From Phoenix dactylifera (lineage: Eukaryota > Streptophyta > Magnoliopsida > Arecales > Arecaceae), in assembly GCF_009389715.1 (NCBI RefSeq), contig NC_052407.1, positions 1,841,001-1,905,000 on the forward strand: DNA of 64,000 nt, in the 5' to 3' direction. The stretch's first letter is position 1; each line of letters starts with the position of its first letter. The translations under genes and the position numbers were made by a program. The notes beneath the pieces were generated by a model, which was not told where the DNA came from, ran no database searches, and worked only from the letters and a program-made list of their open reading frames with translations. Positions 11,201 to 22,700 of this stretch are shown here, one piece after another.

Positions 11201-14136
11201 TTTATGTTATAACGTTAGATATCTTCCAGTGAAATAAAGCAAGGACAGATGGTCATGCTAAATTGACGATTTCTGCTAACAGTAGTTGGCTGGCATTTGT
11301 ATTTTATCATTGTCAGAAGATAAAGGACTTAAGAAAAGCTTTGATGCATACTTTGAGAAAGCTATGTGGTAAATCAGGAAGCGTATCTCAAGCATTCATA
11401 TTGTAGAGGTCTCTAGTTTTGCATCAATAGCTGACTGATAGAGGGATAACAGATTGGCATGGTACAAACATGTGACACAAAAACCAGAGGGTGCTGCAAT
11501 GATGAACAGGGGTTGGGTTTCTGTTGAAGGGTTAAGAAAAAGAAAGGAGAGATTTAGAAGAGTTGGATGAAACTTGTAAAAAATTGACAAAGGTGAGAAT
11601 GACAGAGGTAATTTTCATCCCAAATGGATGGGATGAAGCTGGATGGTTAAAGTTATGGTTGTATCATGTTTATATTGACGGCTAATTTGTTTGGGTCAAG
11701 TGGTTAGGGATCACTAGATTGAATAGAGACGTATGGTAAATTATACTGTTCATAAGATTAGAGGTTCATGCTTGTTACTTCCTTTCATGTTCTAGGAAAA
11801 TAAAATTTTATCTTATGGATTTTAAAAACAAATTTAAACTGATTTGATATTTAGAATTAAAAGTGAACAAGTTGGAGCATCTATATATTTGAGAGATTTA
11901 AAAGACTTAAATGTTCATATCTTTCTTGCAGGGTGAAAAAGTGCCATTTAAGCCATACAGTCACAGGTATCATGTTCCTTATAGGGCTTCTGGCAGCACA
12001 TCTCCATTCTGGTACTCCATCAGACGGGCCTCAGCATACATCATTGTCCTGGCATCATATTCAGCTTATGGTAAGTATACATGATGCATTATTCTGATTT
12101 TTTAATGCATATTTAGCATTTTTTGAAACATGATGCATCTTTCTGGCATTTGTATGTGTTGCATCATATTTTGAATATCTTTTTTCTGAAATTTATACAA
12201 AATTTTTCAGAATAAGTTTGACAGGATGAAAGAATTTTACTGTTCATTAGCTTTATTATGGTGGGGTATAAGCAACCGAAGTTTTTGATCAAGTGGTTCC
12301 TTACCATCTTTCTTTTCTGTCCATTAGAAGCTTACCTCTTGTCTCCATCTGTGGAACTTATGCTTCCCTTTCACCATTATATCTTCGAAGTACAACATGG
12401 CTACACTTTGCATTTATTGTCCATTCAAACTTGGCGAAATTGAATGTGTAGTTTCCTGAAGTTAATAGCTTGCCATATACTGTACACAACTTTGGAATTA
12501 GATTACAAGAATTATATAAAGTCACCCCTACACAACACACCCACATTTGCAATGTCAACCATGGCATGAAAAAATTTAGAACGGATGCAGATAATAATCC
12601 GTATCACATTAACTTATGTCATTCTGATTACTGCACCTGACTTTTGGGAAATTGGGGTTTGTTGATACCTTATTAATGGTTAAATATGTTCTGCTTATTC
12701 TTTTTTACCTCTTCATTTATTCATTATTATTTATTTATCTGTATTTATATTTTATTTTATTGTTGGTGGGGAGAGGGGGGATCTATGGCCAAGCCATTTC
12801 TTCTGTATTTATAATTTATGTTATTAGGGGGAAGGGGGATCCCTGTTAGTGCTCTGCATTTCATCTGAACAGTGGTATTAAGTCATAACTGATCAATAAA
12901 CCAAAGAGTTCAGGTCTATGACCAAGCCATTTCTTCTACTACAGTTATTTGATGCTTTTTTTTTTGTATCACTCAGGTAAATACACTCCTCAATGCAAAT
13001 GGCTTAAAGCAGAGCTACCTAAAGTAAACAGAAGTGAGACACCATGGTTGATGGTTCTCATGCATGCACCATGGTATAATAGCTACAACTATCACTACAT
13101 GGAAGGAGAAACCATGAGAGTAGTGTATGAGCAATGGTTTGTAAAATATAAAGTTGATGCTGTATTTGCTGGCCATGTCCATGCCTATGAGCGCAGTGTA
13201 AGTGCATGTCGTTCTTCTACTCTCTTGCATGTTTCATGAGCACAAGTTTCCAGTTCACCACTGCCTTTTACAATATATGGGATTGTTTACTCATGACCAG
13301 AAATTTCTGTTTTTTGCATAACTAAATCGACCGTTGCGTCCTACACAAAAACACACATCTTTATTTATGACCTTTTAATTTGTCCCAATTATTTATTTGC
13401 TTTTCATGGCTATGTGCTATTGGAATTAAAAAGCTGTTAGAAAAGAGCCTCTGCCAGCTTGCCTATACTCCATTGGATTTAGGTTTCTGTTAAACATCGA
13501 TGGTGTGCCATGTATGACAAGTTATACTAGGAGCGATAATTTATGTATTAGCTAGAACTACAACCATATGGTGCTTTAACATTTGAGTTGGTCTGGTGGG
13601 AAGTCCTCTTCGATTGGAGTCTTCCTACCTGAGGGCTTTCTTTGAGTAGCTGCCTACTCCATAGACAGTTATTGTTGGTCTTGTTTTACCTCCACCATCC
13701 TAGATCATGAACAAATCTGATGATTTGATGGTTCTGTTTTGCAGTATAGGATATCAAATATTGCATACAATATCGTGAATGGGAAATGCACACCAGTTCC
13801 TGACCAATCAGCTCCTGTATACATCACCATAGGCGATGGTGGAAATTGCGAAGGGCTCGCGACTAAGTAAGATGAATACAAGATCTATAATTATCATTTC
13901 ATTCACTTGCTGTTTTCTTAACATTTTGCTGATGCGATCAGAACTAGTGATTCTTCCTGGACTGATCCAGTTTTATTCATCCACAATGCAGCATGTCAGA
14001 GCCACAGCCCAGTTATTCAGCTTACAGGGAAGCCAGCTTCGGTCATGCTATTTTTGACATCAAGAATCGGACCCATGCTTATTATACTTGGCACCGCAAC
14101 CAGGATGGTCATGCAGTTGCTGCTGATTCCATGTGA
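8272..14136 (+). CDS. Purple acid phosphatase, tandem copy 2, C-terminally truncated
   Basis: Paralogue of the gene at 1091. Exons: 8272-8460, 9240-9440, 9622-9733, 10868-11094, 11932-12070, 12977-13197, 13745-13866, 13992-14136. The phases match copy 1 exactly. The predicted protein is 451 aa, with a signal peptide two Val shorter. All metal ligands are kept (D169, D197, Y200, N234, H319, H356, H358). The TGG that follows the ATG of ADSMW in copy 1 is TGA here, so the last 18 residues, including the conserved NRYW, are lost. Two unusual cysteines replace Tyr and Leu of copy 1: C296 in KYTPQCKW and C398 in GDGGNCEG. Splice sites are intact, so it could still be expressed and fold. It may be a young functional paralogue or the start of pseudogenisation. 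Confidence 0.9.
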
Positions 14137-14216
14137 TTTTACAACAGATACTGGCACTCTGGATGATTCTACTACATCTGCTACATAAGTTGAGCCACTA
14201 GTTCTGAGTCTTTGGA

Positions 14217-14222
14217 AATAAA
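14217..14222 (+). terminator. Poly(A) signal AATAAA, phosphatase copy 2
   Basis: Matches the AATAAA of copy 1 in the aligned 3' flank, 80 bp after the truncated stop codon. Confidence 0.45.
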
Positions 14223-14560
14223 AATGTCTCAAATTTTGAGGCAGGCATGGATACTTCTCCTTTCTTCGTTACTTCTCTACTTCACCTTTGAATCGAAAAT
14301 CTTATAGCGGATTACTCTGCCCATTTAAATAGCTTATTTGTTGCTTTGTCAATAATCATAGTTTGGAGACTATGATGTTGATATGGAATTGGTTCTGAAT
14401 CTACAAATCACTGGTCTGAAAGATTAGCTTCATTCAATGAAGGAATTCTAGAACTTGTGTGATTGCGAGAAGGTCCGGTAGCTCAATTATGATAACTTGC
14501 AATAGTGCTTAACATAAACTGGATCAAGTTAAGTAATTTGTTCGAGTGATTCGTGAATAG

Positions 14561-16600
14561 TTACAATGAAACCAGTTTGCAATGAAACCAGTTTGCAATG
14601 CGGATAAGTTAAGAATTCAATTTGACAATTTATTGGAAGAACAAAAGGCAAGGAGGAAGAGTACATAAAGGAAAATAACCATTTATTGGGTAAGTTCTTG
14701 ACTGGCTCAACTCCTTGACCGTCAAATGTTTTCTTTACAACTATGCGCAAAGCAACCTAAGCAACTTCAGAAGTTAACAAAATATATTTCCACGTTTTAT
14801 CCAAAGCAAAACTCTGTACCCCTCCTTTTCTGCTTTTTTTTAAAAGGTAAAGCAAAATCAGTTTGTTAACAAAGAGAGAACAAAGAGTGGACTGCAAATT
14901 ACGTGATCAAGTGAACCAACAAATGAAGCAATCCTGAATCCAGACCGAAATGGATCGAATCAATCAAGTCCACCTAATTAAAACAGGTTAGAAACGACAG
15001 GTTACCTGCCTGCTTCTCAGCTGCACTACCAAAAAGACCATATCAATAGTTTTATCATTTAATTTCCTGTAACTTATTGGATCTTCTAGGGAGTTGGGAG
15101 TTTCCATCTGTGGAATTTTGATGAGCAGAAATGGAAGAAGATGGACAAAGAAAGACTTTGGGGATTCATCTATCTATTTCAAAACAAAAGAGAAGAAGTT
15201 TCTTCTTCTTTTTTTTCTCCATCTTTTGAGAAGAAACAAAAGAAGGGAGATTTTAACAACAAAATGAACTTTGACTTTAGAAAGTAAATAGTAAGCAAAT
15301 CATCGACATTCCTTGCAGTTCATTCCTTGGACAATGCTACCTCCCATGGACCAGATCAAAGCAAATGGCATCGACCAGACCCAAATAAACCATTAATCAA
15401 CTCGGAATTTTTTTATGGAAAATCAGCTTAGAAATTGGGCTACTCCAACAGCTTGGTTATCCCGTTCCCTTTGATGGATAAGAATTGGTGCAATGCATGA
15501 AGGTTAGGTGAGTGTTGCATGAGGCTTGGGTCATTTCATAAGCACCATATCAGCACAAATAATTTAGCAGACGGGTATAGGGAGGTTTAAGTTTTCATAG
15601 GGAGAGAATCTATGTGGTATCATTGTATTTTCTGATTTTCAGTTTTTAAAAATTCAAACACAACAACTAAGACAAAAAAGCTGTTTGGTGGAGTAATTTT
15701 TTTTATTATATGAACTCTATGCCATTTTTTGAAAAAGTTATTAAATGCCATTTTTAATTTTTGAGAATAGAAGTAAGTTATATTTTACATGCCCAACAAT
15801 CACTACTGCCACCTATATCACCATAATCGCGACCATTACGACCATAGTTACCACTGTCACCATGATCACCTCGTTTTGCTATACTAAGTGTATTTATATA
15901 TGAATATTTTCCAAAAAATAGAATTTATTTCTTTAAATTTTAAAAATTAAACACAAAGATATCAAATGTTATCTTAATTTTTGCTTCATAGGGCAGTAAA
16001 AATCATATTTATGTCTGGGCACGATCTTACCCATAGTTTGAATAGGATCTCGCCAATAAATTGAGTACGATTTGAACACTGTAAATTTCTCTACATCGCC
16101 GATCAATGATCCATAATAGGTAATTGCCCCGTGCTTCCTTGTGGCATGAAACTGACTCAAACAACAATCAAACCAAAATAATAACCAAACATATTCCAGC
16201 TTAATTAAAACCATTCAATCTACTTGGCAATTAAATTCTGTGATTGCAATGATGGACTACTTTGTTGAATGAATACCAGTCAGCTGCGGATAACTAAAAC
16301 CAAGAGTCATGAATCAGTTTGCCTTAGCCAATTAAATTAGGGTTTGAGAATGACTCGCATTGAAAGTCTCAAAATTTCGAAGCTTAGGTTCTCTTATGCT
16401 CTATTTTAACAAGAGAGGTCCAGCATCAAATCATCAACTAACCGATGATTGGACATGATAAAATATGTACCATCCCGGCCGGCTCCAATCATCTACTGTC
16501 ACAGCAATACACAGGACGCAGGTGATATTTTCCATTTAATGAAACCAAAATAAAAACCAAACCGGCTCTGGCCTCTGGCTTAGTAAAATTCTTGATGAAC
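14561..16600. other. Intergenic region between phosphatase copy 2 and the WD40 gene
   Basis: AT-rich and low in coding signal. It contains a simple ACC/ATC-rich stretch (about 15800-15870) with repeated 'CACCAT' and 'ACGACCAT' words. A minus-strand open frame of 81 codons near 15969-16214 has no recognisable domain. No RNA gene or clear transposon is seen. Confidence 0.5.
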
Positions 16601-16790
16601 GTTGAACCGCACTTCAGAGATCCCATTTCTCTTCTCTCTGAATGCAGCGGAGAAGAGGAGACTTCTCTCGCTCTCCCGCTTTAAATAAACCCCAAACCCT
16701 TGCAGACGAGATCCGAAATATTAGTTGTTGCTAGTAGCGAGCGAGTTCGATCTCATTCTCTGTCGGAAGAAGAGAGCGAGAGCGAGAGGG
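16601..16790 (+). promoter_or_regulatory. Promoter/5' UTR of the WD40 gene
   Basis: CT-rich 5' leader with a TATA-like TTTAAATAAA at 16680-16689, about 110 bp before the start codon. The stretch just before the ATG is purine-rich (GAGAGCGAGAGCGAGAGGG). Inferred from position only. Confidence 0.45.
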
Positions 16791-19700
16791 ATGGAGGAGA
16801 AGGGGGAGGAATCTGAGGCGGAGAGAGAGAAGCCGGCTAGGGATCCGGAGTTCTGGAGCTGCCTCCTCCAGCCGCCGATCGCCCACAACGACCCCGATTA
16901 CGTCGGGATCCGCCGCCTCCTCCTGCACCGCAAGGCTCGGTCCTCGCCGGCGATCGATCACCGGAAGGTACCTATCTCTCTGATCTATTGGTTGCGGTTT
17001 ATATTTTGATGGATCTTTAGCGGATTCTTGTCAAGAAAATGATCGAATCTTTGGTAAATTTGGTAATTTATTGAATTTAATTGGATTCTTGTGTTAAAAG
17101 GAATGGAGATGCAATGGCAAAGGGTACGTGGCGTATCGGAATTTCATTCGCCGGCCAAGGAATTGGGAGAGTTCCGCTAACCAGAGCCAGCCGAGTACCC
17201 CGGGGCACAGGTTGGTGATCCGACGTGGTTGAGTTCGTGGGCCTGAAATGGAGTCAGAGGTGTTGAATTTGAAGTATATGGACAGAAGTAATTGAATGTT
17301 AGATGTCAAAGGCCCCATGCTTTAGAACCGCTTCTGAGAACTGCTAATTAATGTTTCGTTTGGTTGAAAAAGTTTCTATAGGAAAGATATTAGAAACTCA
17401 GCATACTTATAACTGAATGCTGTATAATTTTGTAATATCTTCAGTATGGATATCACATACTCAAATCTATCCTGAAAATTTTTGTCAGGTTGATTTCATT
17501 TTGCATGAGAAATGATCGAAATCTTTTTTATTAAGGGATAGGTGAAGCAAGTTTTTAGGCTTTTATTTATTGATTAAATTCTTCAACTCATCCATAACAT
17601 GACAGACATTTGATATGACTGATATAGATATTTAATTTCATAGTGTCAAAGAATTGATTGGCTATCTCTGCCTGGTTGCATGTGAAATATGAAAAATAGA
17701 ATATACTCTACCTAGAAAGCAGAAAAATACTTAGAATGTGCACATAAACAGAAATGTTGTATATATTCAGGCTTGCATACAAAAATTTATCTGCATCATC
17801 CAAGTAAAATTATTTTCTTTGAATTATTTCGGAAAGAGCCATACCATGTTCATATTGGATATGGTGATGTCAGTCAAAATCTAGGTAAAGTATATGCGTA
17901 TATACTTTAACTTCTTATTGCTATGAAGTCTCTACTATAAAGTCTTCATTTTTGTTGAACTTTTTATTATCTTAACTCATGCACTTTTTTTTAAAAAAAA
18001 AAATTAATTGTGCTTTCACTCAAATCTGATATTAAGTTATTGTTGATGTATCAGTGGGCGTTGGGCTTCATCTCCAGGCCCGCAGTCTATTCTGTTTGAG
18101 GCAGACAGCTGGAGTTCTAGCAGGGTATGTGCTGCATTCTTGCATGCTTTCTTGTATTAACTTCGAGTAGTTTATTTTCTAAAAAAAAGTTTTCTCTCTA
18201 GAGTTATATAGCTTGTACTTTGCTTCACATTTAAATAACTAATCTGCACTATCTTTTCCTGTATTATGATTTAAATTTTGCTTCCTAATTCATTATGTAA
18301 ACATTTTGACAGTATCATTTTTTTCCTGAAGGACTTAAGAAGTTCCAGCCAAGCTTTTAGCCATCGTGCAAGTTTCAGCTCGAGCATAAGTGATGCTGAC
18401 CGTCAAGTTCGATTTGTTGAACCTGCATACTCATTTGTTGGAATGCACTGCATCTTTGACAACTGCAAAGCTTCAGGTGATTTTCAATGCATAAAACAGT
18501 GTTTTGTCACTATTTTCTTTTCTACTGTTCAAAGGAACAATATCTAATATAATTTTCCAATAGAAACTCACTGAAATGTTGTTTTGTCAGTAACAATCTT
18601 AAAATTTGGGCATATGAGTTCGGATTTACTTGCATATGGTGCATCAGATGGAAACCTGACAATTTGTCATGTCTCTGACCCACCTTCCATCCTTCAGCAA
18701 TTAAGAGGACATTCAAAAGCCATCACAGGTTAGACTGCGTGTCAATTATCCAGAGCTCTATATTTATTATAACTCAAATTTTTTATTCCCGAAGAAAAGC
18801 TATCATATAATTTTCATATCTCGGCTTTATTGTATATTGCATTGTCACATGTGTTTCAATATATAATACATAGTAAATTATGGCTGAAATGGTGCTAGAA
18901 CTAATGTTTAAAAATGGGCATCTCACACATCAAATAGAAGATAGAGGAAGAAGCAGAAAGTTCTTGAAAGTGAAAAAAAGGGATGCATCAATATTACATT
19001 CCGAGTACTTGGTATTTTCAATGCATTACAATATAGCTAGTATATGCATTGGTTAATGAGGAAACTTGGAAATCTGTTTTCCTAGAATTGGTGTCTAACA
19101 AATCTAGAACCTAGTAGAACTTGATTTTCTTGAACTTTTCATATGAAGCGAACCTACCCCACTTAATGCTTCTGTGCATCATCAAATAATTTTGTTCTTG
19201 AATCCTCTATGCATCCCTTCATGTAAAAGCATCTCTTTATTGTGCATAACTATTACTTTAGGGTGAGTATGGAACTCTTTACCTTATATTAATAATTGTT
19301 TTTTTATTGTCAAGGAATCAATTTTATGGTATTTGAGAGTACCTTAAATCTTGGTGATATTGGATAAAATATGATGATGGCATCCTACCATCAAATTGGT
19401 TAAGGTGTCATTTAGAGAGATGACATCCTCCACAATCTAGGGGTGGAAGCAAGGTTCGTAATATCACTACTAGACTATGTATCGATGCCATGCTAATAAA
19501 CTATTAATTTTTCCGGAATGGGGGGCCAGGTCGGCGTACTGAGACTCGGTGCACCCCTCATACCGAATGACAGTTCGGCACTGGTACGGTATGATATGTT
19601 CGGTATAGGATGGTATGTATCGGTATGGCGGACCTTGGTTGGAAGTCACAATGAACAAGAGGACATTGAAAGTGAATGGAAGAGATCAAATTGCATGTAT

Positions 19701-22700
19701 TCTATTAATCTATTTTTATGAATCAACATAAAATAACTGTTAAATATTCATATTAGTGTTGTTAAGCCAACACCAATTGTTTCTCTTCTTATCTCTCTTT
19801 ATAGAAGTGTTATTATAAGCTTTGTCTAACCCTTGCAACATCTGCTAGAGTTTGTAATTTCATTTCACGTTTTTACACTCAATCTTCGAAATATGTCCAA
19901 CCATTTTGCACAGTAGTCAACATTCATCTTGCACTTTATTTATATTAATATGTTTTAACAACTGTATATCTTCAGTTTAAATAATTGGGAATTATTCAAT
20001 TGAATTTGTGACGTTGGTCACATGAAATTTTATGGTGATTTCACATCTTTTGCACCAATACTTGTTTCCTCTATTCCCAAATTGCTAACTAGATTACAGA
20101 TTTTGATTTTTCATCTAACAATCAGTACATTGCTTCGTCCTCAATGGATAAGACTGTGCGAGTATGGGAAATATCTAAAGGTCATTGCATTCGAGTAATA
20201 TATGGAGTTTCTTCCCAATTATCCATTCGCTTTCACCCGGTGAGTAAAGATTCATGTCACTCTTTCTTATTTTTCCTATATAAAGTATCAAGATATTTAT
20301 GAAAACTGGTTTGTTGTTTCACCCACAGTGTGCCCACATGCTCTGTGTGCATGTGTTGCAAGGATTCTGCAATTTATATGTAATCAATATTGCAAATTAA
20401 CTTGATTGATCATGCACTCTCATAACTGTTACTTGATTGATTGTTTTCTCTATCCAGTAACTTGTGAAACACCACATTTTGAATCTACTTTAGTCTAGAA
20501 CCACAAAACACTCACTAGAAATTAATGCCACCTAATTTGCCAGCTCAATCTGGTGATTTTAGTTCCAAAAGCACATTTGCTTCATATTACTACTTAGTCT
20601 AATGTTGTTTGTTGGATATTGCAGCAAGAAGTTGCGATTCACAGCATAACTATATTATTTATATTTTTCAAGGCCATCTGTATCTTATAAATTATAAATA
20701 CCTTTTTAGTTATATTAAATGCATTACCTTTTAGTAATTCAGTAGGCCGTTATGTGTTCCTTTGGGATCTTTTTTGTCAAATTATCAGACTCTTCTCTAT
20801 TAAATTAATATTCTGCACTAAGGGGAATAATAAGAATCTTACAGGTGTCAATACCTGTATTGTCCCTGATACAGATCAAACTTCAACCAGCTTAAAGTAT
20901 CTAATGCATTGAATAAGCTTTGTACATTTGATCTTGACCTGTGCAACTATCAGAAGATTACCGGATTGTCCTATCAGATCAAGAGTTCTGATTGTTATGT
21001 TCATCCATTCTCGTTCTGTTTTGTCGAAGCTGACCATGGCGTCACTATCAGCCCCAAGATAATGTTAGATTTCTCAAGAATAAGCTGATATAGAGTACTA
21101 TGAGTAAGAGAATTTAGGAATGCCCCCCAGGCTTACATCCTTTACTATCAAGTTGAAAATCATGCATGTATGAGAGTTTTTCTTTTATAGTATTTGTTGC
21201 TTTATCTTTACATGTGCTGATTGGTTGCATCAATCTTGAGTCTAACATTAGGTATGTGCTGGCTTTGGCATATTACTAACATACTTGATTTTAGGGACTA
21301 ACTTGGGTGTGGCTAGCATGGATCAAGGCATCTCGTAGTGGTGGCATTGCAGGCTTGATAGCTGAGACTGGCATGGTATCTGCAGTGCCTTGCTAGCAAG
21401 GTTCATAATCTCGATGCTAGATCCCATATAGGTAACATGTTGATACAGTGTCATTACATCTGTTATGGGGTCGGATTGGTGTACCAAGACTTAGTACACC
21501 GCTCAAACTGAGTGTTGGTTCAGTACTGGTATGGTACGGCATGTTTAGTATAGGATGGCATGCATCGGTATGGCATGTCTAGTACAGGATGGTATGCATC
21601 GGTATGGCAAACCTTGCTTGCTAATGATTCATATAATCTAGCATTACTATTGGCCAAGCATTGGCACGCTATTGTTACCATGCCTGGTGGAGTACATAGC
21701 ATGTTCTATCATGCATGCTGACTAGCACTTTGATTAATAATTCTTAATACCAAGAATTTGAAAAATCATGAAAAATTTGAAAAAACACTGCACAAATTCA
21801 CATCATTAATCTGACCTGAAATCTCCACACAGGTTTTAATACTGAATGCATAACTTTTGTAGTCATTGCTCTTTGCTGGAGCTCCTAGCATAACTTCACC
21901 CAAAATCTTCACACGGGTTTGCCTTGGAAAATTGCAATGGTATTGAAGGCATTGTACTAAGTAACCTCTTGATACTTCTTTAGAATTGCATGCTTTCATT
22001 CCTACATAAAGGTGATTATACCTTTAGCATCTGATGCTGAAGGATTTAATTGTATGACTACATGAAAATCTCTTATTATGTAATGCAAGTTTAGACTTTT
22101 CCATGGTGAAGTTTTGGGATACCATCTTCCATTTATGATTAGGCATGACAAAAGAATGCTTTTTTTGAAAATAGTTGCTGCCATTTACTTGGAAGTTCAA
22201 CAGTCTGCCTATCAATTAGCTAGAGGCCAACCAACAGAAGGTTATCCTTCCTTAGTTGATGTGTGAATAATTGGAGCTTGTCAATGTCATTATTAAGAGT
22301 AGTCTTTCATGCCGAAGGTGCATTAGCCAGAACCTCCTCTTTTAGAGGCTATAGGCATAATGTTCTAATCTTCTCAACCTCAATGTTTTCTCATTCTTGG
22401 TTTTGCAAACAATGCGCCAAACTACAATATAAATTTTGGGAAGGGCAATGCTGCTACTTCTAGGACTGGATTTTGGTGTTTCTTGTTCCTTCAAGTGCCA
22501 GTCTGTACAAACAGGGAAGCAGTACCATAGATTTGACAGCTGAGAACAATATAAGCAAGCTTGTATATCTAGCAAATGAAGTTTGTCCTTCCATCAAGAA
22601 ATCTGCAGTGACTAATTTGCAAGGTGGATAGAAGCGTCTGATAGTATCAACCAAAATAGAGAATTTTAGAAGTATTTTTAACTTACTAAACTGCTCCTTT

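Larger units (their letters stand above)
7822..14560 (+). repeat. Tandem duplication unit, copy 2
   Basis: Second copy of the phosphatase block, aligned throughout with 566-7330. Differences are mainly point changes and small indels in introns. After the right edge the sequence has a small local duplication (about 16 bp, TGCAATGAAACCAGTT) at 14566-14600. Confidence 0.93.

Noticed and set aside
15800-15870. CRISPR-like short repeat array
   Set aside because: The CACCAT/ACGACCAT words are irregular simple sequence in a plant nuclear genome, without constant repeats or spacers.
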